Assembly (NCBI GenBank): GCA_038025085.1
Contig: CM076147.1
Span: 39,182,766 to 39,246,765, forward strand
Origin: Tetragonia tetragonoides
Lineage: Eukaryota > Streptophyta > Magnoliopsida > Caryophyllales > Aizoaceae
Direction of reading: 5' to 3'
DNA: 64,000 bases
Of the stretch, positions 47,463 through 59,682 are shown in pieces. The notes under the pieces were generated by a model. It made no database searches. It saw nothing but the letters and a program-made list of their open reading frames with translations, and had not been told where the DNA came from. The number at the start of each line of letters is the position of its first letter. Positions within the stretch are counted from its first letter, which is position 1. The position numbers and the translations under genes are program-made.

Positions 47463-49904
47463 TTCAGGAAAATTTAATTTCTTGTGTTTACTACTATCAA
47501 TTTCTATCTAATTCAGTATTGATGAATGAGTACCCACTTCTTTTTCTCTCTGCCGCTGCTATACTCTGCTTGCAGGAGAGAGAGAGGAGAGAGAGAGAGA
47601 GAAGAGAAGAGAGAGTGAGGTCAAAGTAGTGAGAGGACTTGTTGCTTTAAAGCGGAAAGGCTCTTCATTCCTACTGTCGTTACACACTCACTCGCAGCCT
47701 TCTCACGCGTGTGACTTTTCCCCACTTGCCTTTGTTCTCTCTCATTAAAGAGGTGAAAGCCTAACCAAGGCTCAACGGAGTGTGGTAGAGTGATAGGAAC
47801 TCATCCACACTAATCAAAAATCGATGATTTGAAGTTTGTATTGTGAGCTGTCTTTGTTTACATCACTTGGATAGACTATTCAGTAGGTATATAAAGCATT
47901 CTCCTAAATCTCTTAACTAACTAATAATTATCTCACCCTTTGAGATTCCTATAAATCGACGTGAAAAGTTAATTAACGTAATTGACGGTGTTATGTAATT
48001 TACATATAAGAATATCAGAGTTTAAGATTAGGGTTGAAATTTTTTCAATTAAACTCTGATTGACCCGATATATACGATATTCAAACAGCCAAACCCAAGC
48101 CAACCCCGCTGGATTGGTTGTTTTAAACTCAATTGGTTTTTTCTTTTTTTATGCGAACTCAATTGATTAAAATTCTTCCCTCATTTCATAGGTTATGCAA
48201 TCCCCTCCACCAATATATTAGACCATAATCTACTTCATATAAACATTTCAACTGAAACCCTTTTAGTATTTAGCTTTGCCAAGAGCAAGTTTCTTTGCTT
48301 ATTAAATGAATAAAGTCTAAACAAAAAAGTTGAGCTCAAAAGTGAATACGTATTTCCAGAGTCAAAAACACACATGTATGTGTATTTTTATTGAAAAATA
48401 TTTTTAAAAAGTAAATGTAGTTTATTTAGTTTAATTTTCTATTTCTTTTTTATTACTATGAACAACAATAAAGTCATATTCGGACTTTTAGTAAATTAGT
48501 TATTTCGAACTTTTAGTAAATTCCATGCACTATTTTAGTATTTTTTTTTTCCCTTCACTTATTATTATGGGGGAATTCCTTAGCACTATTTACTTGTACT
48601 AAATAGTGTGCAAAACGCTTTTTTCCGCTAAAATGGAGTGAAAATAACTATATTTAGAGGGTACAAAACATTTTCCTCTTTTGTGAAAAATAGAATGTGT
48701 AAAGGAAGTTGTGTTGCTAAGTTGTGAATGGAACATATTATATCCTGCCAGGTAATGATTTGCATAAGTAGATGATGCCTATAGTCTATAGAGCACGCTG
48801 GTTTGATAGAAACTAACATGGGAATAAACAATCCCAGCCTTCCTTTGACAATTTTATTCTTTTTCGGATCAATGTAATACAATTGACATTAATTCTGATC
48901 CTCTCATGACAAAACATCATTCATCTTCTTCAATTATTATTGAAATCTTAAAGACTTTTCATTGTGGGCCTTCGTCTGGTTGGTACCTCTTTTTCCTCTT
49001 TTTTTTTTTTTCTTTTTTTCTTTTTTCTTGTGTTAATTAAAAAGGAATGGAAATCACCTATAACTTGTAGTTTAATTGGGCGTTACAATATACGAGTGAG
49101 GATCCTCTGATGTTCCTTCAAGAATAACAGAGGTGCAATCATTACAATCTCACTATAATATTAATCTTCCTCTTACTTGGGTCATTGTATTGTAGGGGAG
49201 TTTAAGGAGTTGGACGAGAGAGATAGAGAGAAGAAAAGACTATCCTCTGAACTTAATTACAATATACCAACACCTTTACGTTGTGGACTGTCTACTTTGA
49301 ACCATAACTATTTTACTACAAGAGAGAAAGAGATGGAGCACGTCATCACATACACACCAGTGCTAATAAGCTGAACGGGTTGTGTTCTAAATTCTATTTT
49401 ACTCATGGTCATGGGGGTTCCAGTTCTAACCCATAACAGTGTGCTTAACTTTAATCCAAATCACAAAGATTGAAATAATCGGAGTATTTGCGACAGAATG
49501 GCGCGTTACGTACACCCCTGCCTGAATTCACCAATTACCATCACTATATACATATAATTTTGGTTGGATAAAAATTAAATTAAAGAGAGGAAAGAGAACT
49601 TTTAAGTGAGGCAACAAATACAATTGGGAGCAGGCTGCATGTTACATCGGGCTGTTAAATGTTTTATTTGTATGGCGCCTCATTATTTCCCATTTTTAGT
49701 ATTTTACTGCTGGTTGTCTGTCTTTGTTTGGATCAATTTTGGATAGCAAATTCCCCCCAAAGACAACTGAACCACATTTGGTACCTTTACCACTATCATG
49801 AACCACGTACGTACACAGAACCCTCTACCTATCACAATTAATTCACATACCAAAAATAATAGTGTAAGTATAGTTACTACATACCACCTTCCTATGGATT
49901 ATTT
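47463..49904. other. Spacer upstream of the DUF620 gene
   Basis: It contains the DUF620 promoter with (GA)n at 47574-47613 and long AT-rich sequence with T runs (48540-48551, near 49000). No gene or defined element seen. Confidence 0.5.
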
Positions 49905-50127
49905 CTAGCTATGAAACGATAATAGAGTTGGTCGTAAAATTGGATTTTATGACAAAGATCATAGGTTCAATTCCCGCTAGGTCTCTAACTTTTTTGAGTT
50001 GTCTATAAGTTTATCTTTATTTCTCGTGGTGATGAATAATGCAGAGTTAACTCGGAGCTATTAGGCCTATTACATGGCCACATATATTGTTAAGGGCTCT
50101 CTTTGATTTTAGACGAGCAGTTGCTCC

Positions 50128-50158
<31 letters not shown>
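49905..50158 (+). mobile_element. Candidate full-length tRNA-derived SINE with long poly(A)
   Basis: TAGAGTTGGTCG (A-box-like) at about 49923 and AGGTTCAATTCCCGC (B-box-like) at about 49968 have tRNA-like spacing. The unit runs on to an A30 tract at about 50128-50158. Flanking duplication is unclear (GATA on both sides at most). Confidence 0.6.
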
Positions 50159-50160
<2 letters not shown>

Positions 50161-50604
50161 TAGGCAGCATAATTAATGCGGAATTAGTGCATTGAATGTT
50201 TGTTTATAACCCCTCAAGCAAGGACTTGCACGACCTTATCTCTACCTTTTGGTGTCCTTGTCAATTTTGGTGGAGGATATGAACATTCAAGTTTAATTTT
50301 GTTCATGCGTGTCCTTGTAGCTATTTATCAATCAATTCTGTTTGCATTCACATTGACATCTCAATAAAAACAGATCATTCATACCTCTCTGTATGTTGAA
50401 GTGTACTGTTGAACAACTTAAACCTGTTAGCATAATACAACAAAAGCTCTCTAGTCTCTTGTACAAGGATATATTGGAAAACAGCACAGTTCATATCATA
50501 GTCGACCGAGAACAAGTTACTTCAAGCAATCAAAACTTAGCAGCCTCGGATCGATCCAGTTGTGATCAAGGGAAGAGAAAATGTACTAACTATACATTTT
50601 GCAA

Positions 50605-53600
50605 TTACAGCCCAAAGAAGCCAAGTTCGCCAGCCTTTTCCTTGTCAAAAGTGTCACAATATTGACAAATAATGGTGACTGCTAGCAAAATTCCAGTTCC
50701 AGAACCAATAGCACCCAACAAATCTGCGAGTATTGTTAGAGCACCTATACATATGCCCCCCAATGCTGCTGCTGTGGGAATGTATCTGTTTAGTTCTTTT
50801 TGCAGGCTTGATTCTCTGTGTCCTGGCATTACCATTTGTTGTTCCTGCACCTCAAAAGGCTCAAATATAAGCTTATATTTACATGTACTTTCAGGTCAAA
50901 CTCAAAAACTGGACTTTGTGGTCAACTAGGCTAGTAAGTTATAATCCGTTACTCACGTATAATTCACACGCGTATTTGAATTGGATCACTATGACGATCA
51001 TATAACAAAATGTCTACCAACTGTGCTACAATGCGCGTATTATATGAGTGACATACCTTTAGTTGCTTAGCCACATCCCTTGCAGAGGATCCAGATACTT
51101 CGGCCCAAGTCATGGAGAAAAACGCACAGGCTGACAACACAAATACCATGTAGAATAAAGCATGGAAAGGTTCATCCACTATATCTGCCAAGCTGCATAT
51201 ATATACAGTTAATTTTGCAACCGAAAACCAGATTGCATATATAGGTTTAAGCACTTCAAATAATATTCTACTCCTTAATGGTAGTAGTACCTTTTAGGTG
51301 CAGTAATGTAGTATGCCAGACCACTAACTGGACTTGATATACCAGAAATTTCAGATTGATTCCACTTGCCTAGAAGTCCCACTAGGAAATTTTCACTGAA
51401 TTTTCTGTAGAGAAGCTGCATACTCATCAAATGCAAACAAACATTCACCCAATTAGGCAAATTTTATGATGAGCAAAAAAAAAAACAAGGCAAATTTTAT
51501 AGAAATCCCAAGTTCAAGGCAAATCTGCTTGTTTCTAAGAACTATACTAGCCCCTTGTTGGTGCTACGTTGACGGGGTCAGTGCTTGCGCTAGTTGTTCA
51601 GCTAGTCTGATATGTTCGCTATTGAATACGAGAGTCCGAACATGACGTAGCAGGGAGTGCCTTGGTCGCCATTCACTTGCACCCTCTTTTTGACGAGCAA
51701 AAAAAAATGAGGGGTGCCGAAAATCGGGTTTTGGTCCAATTGGTTTTGGGTGGGGGAGTTGGGCCTAGTGATACGCCCAACTCTGGCCCAGTCCAAGATC
51801 AACTAGACTTGTGAGCCCGAAATGACTTAAATTGGTGGAAATCTGTTCTTCAATAGAAAAAAAATCCACCTAGAAAATACCCTCCGTGTCCCTAAAATAT
51901 TTGCACGCGCGTTTTGTGTCCACGGTGGACCAAGTCCACATCAGAGTGACAAGACGGGTTGAAGGGAAATAAGGTTACCTGAGAGACAAAGTAAATGTTG
52001 GTGACAAGGGCAGACTGCAAAATGATAGGCATGTTGGAAGTGTAGAACAGCTTGATGGGGTAATACCCAAGTTGTCCCCTAGCATTCTTCGATCTCATGG
52101 GAATGAGTACTCGAAAGGCTTGAAAATAGATCACTATGAGGAAGATTAATATGGTGCCAAACAAATTGGTTATATTGGGGAGGTTTTGCCTGTAAAAGGC
52201 CTCCCTCGCAGCACGGGCTTTGTCTTTCCGAGTTATGAGTAAATGGATAAACGCAATTGCAGCCCCTTGGAACTCTGGCCCTCGCCCTATGTTGATTGTT
52301 GTGGGACTGAATGTCATCCATATGATGTTTTCACTGCATTAAATGTAACTAGTTTAGTACCCGTGCGATGTACATAAAACTCATCTAACGATTTAGATTC
52401 ACTCAAAAAAACAAATAAAAAGAAGATGATGATGATTACAGTTAATTAAGACACATTCCAAATCAAAGTTTGTGGGACTGATATTTGATTTATCCAAATC
52501 CAAATCAAGTTCTCAGGGAGTCCAAAACAATCCTGCCCAAAACTAACTTTGGACCTTAGAAATAGACCGAAACGGGTCATATATTTCATTCTACCCCAGT
52601 CCCCAATCCTATTGATCTTTACATGACTTTTTCTTAATTTTCATATTCATAATGGTAGAGAACCGCAAATAAAGTATGGTATTAATCTAAGAAACAATAG
52701 CCACTTAACATACCATTTGGATAAATTAGTGAAATGTTTGTGTAATACTTTTTCGGTTCCAAATTCATCTATCCACTTCTTTTTTGCATATGTTTCAAAT
52801 TCATCTACCCACTTTCTTTTTTAATAAAGACTTTTCTGTGAAAAGACCAATCTAGCATTACCTTTTCTCATCACACTCATTGTTGGACCACATTCAAGTC
52901 ACTATTAACTAGGGGCAAATAAGAGATTTTAGTTTCAAATTTATCTCTCATCAAACTCCGTGTTATGGAGAAGTTGGTAGATAAATTTGGAACGGATGGA
53001 GTATAAGGCTATATAAGCTACTCTATAAGATAAGCGGGGAAAAAAAAAAAGATTCAATTGTTGTCTCACCAAATATTTGTGGCCATGAAAAGAGAAATGC
53101 CAGATCCTAAACCATATCCTTTTTGAAGCAGTTCATCAAGGCACAAGACAATAATACCAGCAAAACAGAGTTGGAGAATTATAAGCAATGCATTTGCTAC
53201 CCCATGCTGGCTAACATTTCCATACATTCCAGAGAGCACATAAGCAACTGCTTCACCCATAGTTACAAGAATCCCTAGCAACTTCTGTGTCCCGTTTCTG
53301 CAAAGTGTATATATTAGTGAATCAATTAAACATTTTCTTCACCAAAAAAATTAATTCAAAGTTTAAGTGTATATATTAGGGGTATACTAACCATTTTATC
53401 CCTAAGTATATTATGTTACAACTTTTTGCTCTTTATATTTGCAACATTTCTATTTACTATCTATATTAGCATTTAGCTTCAATGCTTTACCCACTTTTAA
53501 TTATTTTTCTGTAGTTCAAAATTAAGCAATTTTTAGAAAATTAAGCATAGAGATGCTTTTTAGTTTATTTAACCTTGTATTTTCTTGGATATACTAATAT

Positions 53601-54056
53601 ATTCAAAGGTATGCCCATATAAACTTATTGATTAAAGTAATTGTCAATCTCTTTTTACAAATCAAACTCTTTAACATTGCGATATTAGTAGAGAAGAAAA
53701 AGTAATATTAACAAGAGCTCCCGATCTTCTTTTACGTTGTTATCTACTTGAATGATATTTGAGCCAACCAACAGTTGCACTACCATGCCTGAAGTGACCA
53801 TGGGGGTGATACCGAGCTCCATGACGGTCCCACGATTTGAAGCTAGGATGACCCGCATCCAATAAAAAGGATCCAACCCCGAAGGAGAATGGATCCCATA
53901 CAAAGGTAGTTGGCTACAAATTAGGAAAATAAACAGAGATATCACAGTGTATATAACCTTATCTCTAAAAAGTATAATTCTGTCAGCTTCTTGAACTTCA
54001 GGTAAAAAAGGGAGAAATGGCCTTACAAGATGAAGTGCTCTAAATCCCCCTCCCAT
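50605..54056 (-). CDS. SEC61A: Protein transport protein Sec61 subunit alpha
   Basis: Six exons: 53713-54056, 53070-53297, 51979-52333, 51291-51415, 51057-51192, 50605-50844; in phase, 475 residues, the standard length. It starts at the second of two adjacent ATGs ([20 protein letters not shown]), the family N-terminus. Further marks: [36 protein letters not shown] (plug/TM2 region), [62 protein letters not shown] and [17 protein letters not shown]. It is the ten-helix channel of the ER translocon. Some normally fixed positions differ ([25 protein letters not shown]), so this looks like a diverged paralog. A Stowaway element sits in intron 2. Confidence 0.96.
52748..53001. mobile_element. Stowaway-type MITE in SEC61A intron 2
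   Basis: TA is duplicated at 52746-52747 and 53002-53003. The left end CTTTTTCGGTTCCAAATTCATCTA pairs with the complement of the right end GATAAATTTGGAACGGATGGAG. About 254 bp. The left end is partly repeated about 50 bp inside (TTTCAAATTCATCTACCCAC). Confidence 0.8.
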
Positions 54057-55116
54057 CATTCTGCTCTTGATCTTTGCTTCAAACTGAGTCACAATAGTAA
54101 GAGCAACTATGAACTCTTTTTCATCTCTTTTTTTGCCCTTTCTTTTTTTAGTGAGTAGGGGTGTTAAAATTTTGCAAGTAAAGTACCATACACGAAGATT
54201 GGATTCAATAGGTGTGAGTAACGTTCCTCGAACATATGCATGTGTGATGTGTAATGAAACCCTTGCATTGAAGTAAAACCTAAATGTGTAAAAATCACAC
54301 ATCAATGTAGTAAGTTACATGTGGTACAGAATTGTGGCAAGTAAAGTGAATGACATTCTTTCATGTCATAACTCATAAGTAAAATATATCATCTAGGTTA
54401 CACCTAAAAATTCATTCATGAGTAAAAAATCTTTTGAAACACCAACGTTCATATATATTGCGATTTGCACACACCTTTATGCCTACTGATCCTATATGTA
54501 ATTTAAATTTGATTTAAATGTATAAAATTGTTTTTTAAAAATACAAAAACTTGCTTGTTTAAGACAATTGTACCATAACTTTTGGTGAAAGGAGGATGAG
54601 CCTTATATTGTAAATGATGACCCCATTTTCTGTAAATTTATCACACACACAATCTTGTTCAAAAAGAACCCTCAAACAAAAAGTTGAGAACATGGCTAAA
54701 TCAAAATGCCAGCACCGCCCAAGTCTTTCTTTTTTAATTTTTGACTCCTCAAATTCCAATCTAATCTAAACTTTTGTGTTTTTTCATTTAAACAAAGAAA
54801 AGATGGGGGGAAAAAAAATACACTAATTAAGAAGTACGATGTTTTTACCCCACTGGTTGCAGAAATTCTTTTGTCATACTAAAATTAAACCCAACTGTGA
54901 AAGCAACAACTTTCTGTAAAGCAGAGTTTACAAGCAGATCAAAAAGCACTAGTAGAGTGAAAAACAGTGAGAGAAAGAACTCGAAAAGCGTGTTTTGTGT
55001 TTGTTCCACTTTCCCACAGTATTTTTGCCAGTATCTTCGAAAATATAATTTAGCCCTAGATTTCTCTCTCCTCTCTCCAATCCATGCCCTTTATGTGATT
55101 CTTCTTCTGCTTAACA
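54057..55116. other. Divergent spacer between SEC61A and the NHL gene
   Basis: AT-rich; holds both 5' UTR/promoter regions. An in-frame open extension upstream of the SEC61A start (to 54305) lacks conservation features and is taken as 5' UTR. Confidence 0.5.
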
Positions 55117-58100
55117 ATGGGTAGAAGATCCCTTCTGTTTTTCACTTTTTTAATTACCCTTTTCCCTTTTATCTTTAATTTTCAGGCGTTTGCTGCTCCT
55201 GCTACTACCCCAGCTGGTATATACTCTTTTTCTCTCTCTTTACCCTGATTGTGTTTATGTTTATGTTTGTTAAATGTTTTAATAATACTTGAAAAGTTAG
55301 ATATCATGTTCAAAGTGAAATACCAAATTGTTGGTTGCCCACTTTGAATTTCATTTTCAGTTTCAATTTTTGTTAGCAGGGCCACTTATTAAGCACTTAT
55401 CATCATTACTCAAATGGACTAAATCTTCCCCCAAATCAACTCAATCAGGTAAACCCACCCTTTTATTTTGGTGGTTGTGGTTTTTTTTAAGTGAATTTGA
55501 GGTTTATGTTGATTTATTTAGAAGGATTTTTGATGGGTGTGTCAAAAAAAATACACAGATGGGAATGTAATTCAGTTTGAAAGTGGGTACTTAGTGGAAA
55601 CAGTGGTGGAAGGAAATGCACTTGGTGTTGTTCCTTACTCAATCAGGGTTTCTGAGGATGGGGAACTCTTTGCTGTTGATGCTGAGAATAGCAACATTGT
55701 TCGAATTACTCCTCCCCTTTCACAATGTATGTATTATCATCACTATCTTATATACCTTCTATTTCTGGGTTCTGATTGATTATTTGATTTGTTGAAGTTG
55801 GAATCATCTTATTTTAACTAATACATATACATTGCTTTGGCTATAACTATTGGACATGTGCACTTGTCCAAATGTCACGCACTCGCCTTCGCTGTTTTAC
55901 CCAACATTTGCAAGGTCTTGCGTAATTTGAAGTGCCCTATGGTGTGTTCATTTAGTTTAGTTCAGAACACTTTCTCTATCACATATTAGGTGTATATTCA
56001 GTTCATTTGAAAAGAACACACCCTAGTCAGTGACCATGTATACATGTTGAATATCCGACACAGGTACTTTGAAGTAAAATGGAGAGTCCATCTGATGTGG
56101 CCTGTAGCATGTAAGTTGAGACTATTAGGCGAAGAGGGTTTATCTGGTGCTTCTCTCTTGTTGATATAGGCAGTTGTTAGCTTAAATGTTGAAACAGCTG
56201 GTGTCCATTGTTAATGGGTTTACCTTAGCTTGTTAAGTATGTGTACCAAACACTTGAGAATCAGGCTCATATGGTATCTGCTGTTAAACTTTTTGCTGCA
56301 GATAGTCGGGGAAGGTTAGTTGCTGGATCATTCCAGGGAAAAACAGGACATGTGGATGGAAAACCAAGTGATGCTCGCTTCAATCATCCGAAAGCAGTGG
56401 CCATGGATGATAAGGGAAACGTATATGTTGCTGACATCGACAATCTTTCTATCAGAAAGATTGGTGAAGGGGGTATGGATATCAAAGATGATTGCTGGAT
56501 TTTAATCATCTTCCACTTCATTGTTGCTATTAGTTCCAGTTCAAGATGCATATCGTGCCTTTGCATTCTTTTGGATTTATGTTTGTTTCATGGGGAAACG
56601 GTTTACAGGAGTGACGACAATTGCTGGAGGGAAGTCAAATGTTCCAGGGTACAGAGATGGACCTAGTGAGGATGCAAAATTCTCCTCTGATTTTGATGTT
56701 GTATATGTGCCGTCCACTTGTTCTTTGTTAGTTGTTGACCGAGGAAATGCTGCACTTCGTCAAATTTCTCTCAACCAAGAAGATTGTGATGATAAGTACA
56801 GCTCCATTTCAGTCTCAGGTAAGGCCATAAGGTCCATGTTATCTGGTGTATATGTGTTCTTCTTACTGCTTATTAGTTGATGCTTCAGTGACTGAATTGG
56901 AGAATTTTAGAAGCTTTACAAGGCCCCATGGATGCTATGATCTTGAGAAGTAAAGCTGTAGAACTCATGCATACACGTAACACGACATTATTGTGCATTG
57001 TTTGAGGAGCTGGCATGAGACAACTGTAAACTTCAAATGGTTTTGGTTTCTTTTCTTTTGATAGAGTAACACATCTAGATGTACCTGTAGATCGATGAAT
57101 ATCATTTTAACTTCTAATATGGTGATGATTTTTCTTTAACTTTGAACATTGTCGGCTAGCTGATTGTTAAGTGTGTATAAAATGTGTTCATTCTGCGAGT
57201 GGTTAATCTGAGACATTGAAAATGGTCCTCTTAGGTCTGCTTTTACTCTGTTTTACTTAATAAGGCTAAATAAAATTGTGAAACAATAGGTTATTAGATA
57301 CGTAGATGTTTAAAAAGTTTGGCTACTGGTTTGTGTCATGCTTGACAGCCTTATTTTGGGAAAATGGTGCGTAACTGCTGTATTATTGTTAACAAAGTTA
57401 GTCAACAGTTTATCTGATTAAATATTGCATGTATTGACTATTTGCTGTAAAGATGATTCCACATGATCTGCCAATATTATTGTGATATTTTTGTTTTCTG
57501 AGATATTTGAGTAACAATCTTCTTAATAACAGTTGAACCACATTTCTCGAGGCATTGGAATTACTGATGATCTCCAATGTCAGAGCTTTTCCTGCATATG
57601 CTGACTGATGTCCTGGTGTTTCTTTTATACTGGCAGATATTGTTATGGTCATTGGTGCCATCTTTGTGGGATATGCTTCATGCTTGCTTCAACAGGGAGT
57701 AGGATCCTCCTTTTTCTCAACCTTTGTGAGTTTCATCTTTTTCAGCTTTATGCATTGAAGGCTTTTTTTATATAGTTCAGTTTTTCAAAGTAGAAGCACT
57801 CACTTTTCCAGCTCAGATATTCACTCAATGTTATGAATTGTATCGCGATAAACAGACATATAACCGTTGTTTGTTGTTGCACATGTCATTTATATGCTAA
57901 GGGCCCTCCATAAACGCTCCACCTGCACACAAAAAAAAAAAACAGCAATCAATTGGCACTTGTCATTACAGGGCATCTGCTCTCCCCTCCATAAGACAAA
58001 ACGCTATAACAATCTCTAGAATGATACAATCCGCAGTTTACCATGTCCTGGATGATATTTGCTTAAGACAAACACCCTTAAGCCTTAACGCTCTGCGCAC

Positions 58101-58942
58101 TTTATGGAGTAGTAGCTCCTGTTTATAACTCGTGTACATTATCCTCCACGAATTCTTTAGAAACTGCTTATTTACAGAACAGATGAAGCCTGAAGAAGTT
58201 GGAGTTGTGTCTACTGTGTATAACACTAGGCTGAACATCGGGTGCCTTTCACTGATTCTATGTCTTGCTGCAGCTTCAGTCTCCAGCTGATGTTCAAGAA
58301 CAAGGGCACAAGGACAAACAAAATCCAGTACTAGGAAGTGCCAAGGGGGAACAAGTAGCTGGACCTGTATGGCCCTCATTGAGACGGGTGATAGTTGATC
58401 TGTCGAAGCCTGCCCTGGAAGCTGTGAGTAATGCCTTTGTTTCCTTGTTTCCATCTCAGTTTAGCCGTGGGAGCTCAAGGAAGGGACTCACCCCCTTGAA
58501 AGACACTCTTAAGATGCCTGAAGACGAATTTCATCCTCAATCAGTCCAGAAGCAGAGGGCTCCTGCTCCTGTTTCCGAATCGTGGCAGACATATGCGTCA
58601 AATACTGCTGATAAGTATGCAGAGGTGAAGACTTCGAAGATCAGATCAACCAGTTCGAAAGATCCTTCCTTGTCAACCAAACATCGATCTTCCAAACGTC
58701 AAGAATATGCAGAATTCTATGGAGCAAGTGAGGTCCCTCATTATAGTGACCAGACAAGATCTAGAGCCCAGAAAGAAAGGTCAAAGCATCGCCACCGGGA
58801 GAAGAATGGAGAAGTAGCTCCTGGTCCCAGTGCAGCTGAACCTAAACATAGTGAATTCAAAGCGGTTAATTACAGCAACCCAAAGTTTGATCCATACAAT
58901 GTAGGGAATAGATACGTGCCAGATAGTCCATACCGATTTTGA
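55117..58942 (+). CDS. NHL-repeat-containing membrane protein
   Basis: Seven exons: 55117-55216, 55380-55448, 55559-55726, 56302-56472, 56609-56818, 57637-57725, 58274-58942; in phase, 491 residues. Residues 1-26 form a strong signal peptide ending AFA. The NHL beta-propeller region (about 58-230) shows repeat units such as PYSIRVSEDGELFAVDAENSNIVRI, FNHPKAVAMDDKGNVYVADI and a third ending VVDRGNAALRQI. A hydrophobic helix follows (about 241-262, VMVIGAIFVGYASCLL), then a 220-residue basic, Ser-rich, disordered tail ending YVPDSPYRF. This is the layout of plant NHL-domain proteins with one membrane span; substrate or partner is unknown. I predict an extracytosolic propeller and a cytosolic tail. 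Introns 1 and 2 are short; intron 3 holds an 83 bp MITE. Confidence 0.93.
55941..56023. mobile_element. Very short (about 83 bp) MITE in NHL intron 3
   Basis: GGTGTGTTCATTTAG at the left mirrors GAAAAGAACACACCC at the right, with CTA near both ends (55937-55939 and 56023-56025). The interior has TTAGTTCAGAAC and TTCAGTTCATTT, like the larger members at 31356 and 32277. Confidence 0.65.
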
Positions 58943-59682
58943 CTGAACTCCTGTCGTTAGTGAAAGGCTGTACGTTACAGTAGCTAATTTTGCTCCACCA
59001 AATGATATTGTACAACTAGGTTCTCTTAGTCTATCAGTGGATGAACACAAGAATTGGATTTGAGACGTCCTAATCACTTAAATTCCATAGATGCAGTTTG
59101 TTCGGGAAGGGGGGGGGGGGGGTGATTTTCGTGGCTGCTGTGCCAGATGAGAGAATATGCACAGTATGTATTTAAGCAGTATCTTTCTGATATTTAACCC
59201 TCGCAAATGTTGCCATGTTTGAGTTTGAGTTCAATTCTGGAAATTGTACATGCCCTTAGGCCTCATTTCCTCACTGAGAAATTTTGTGTAGGCAACAATA
59301 TGCACAAACAAGTTGTCACACATGAATACATCTTTCATGCTAGTAAGGGAATACTCCATATTGTATTGTCAGTCATCTCATGTGTTATCTCTACCTTTTC
59401 ATGCTACCTTAAATGTATCTTGTGTGTCTTCAACATCCACAAACATATGTGTTCTTTCAAGAAAACCGAACTCCAGTGAATTGAACTAAATTACTCTTAA
59501 CTGAAGTGAACTAAGGACCCGGTAAGTGGAATAATATTCTTGTGTTCCTAAGTACATCAGACCCAGATAATCCAGCATAGAGGAAGAGAAACATGTGGAG
59601 TAAAGACTTCTTGTTTACTTGTTAGTTGTCACCTCATACAACACATACAACTCAGAAGGCACAACAGAAGTCATAGCTAGTC
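58943..59682. other. Spacer between NHL gene and ATXR4
   Basis: NHL 3' UTR and ATXR4 promoter. A poly(G) run lies at 59108-59122, and GAATTGAACTAAATTAC...CTGAAGTGAAC near 59477-59515 resembles the CTGAA-rich MITE interiors. No gene seen. Confidence 0.5.

Noticed and set aside
51540..51830. GC-richer stretch in SEC61A intron 3 as a possible gene
   Set aside because: Stops in all frames within short distances and no family similarity; no inverted ends or duplications found.
54057..54305. 82-residue N-terminal extension of SEC61A in the same frame
   Set aside because: The SEC61 alpha family begins MGGGFR; the extension is low in conservation features and most likely 5' UTR.
58038..58454. 138-codon minus-strand frame
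   Set aside because: Antisense of the NHL gene's last exon, no domain.
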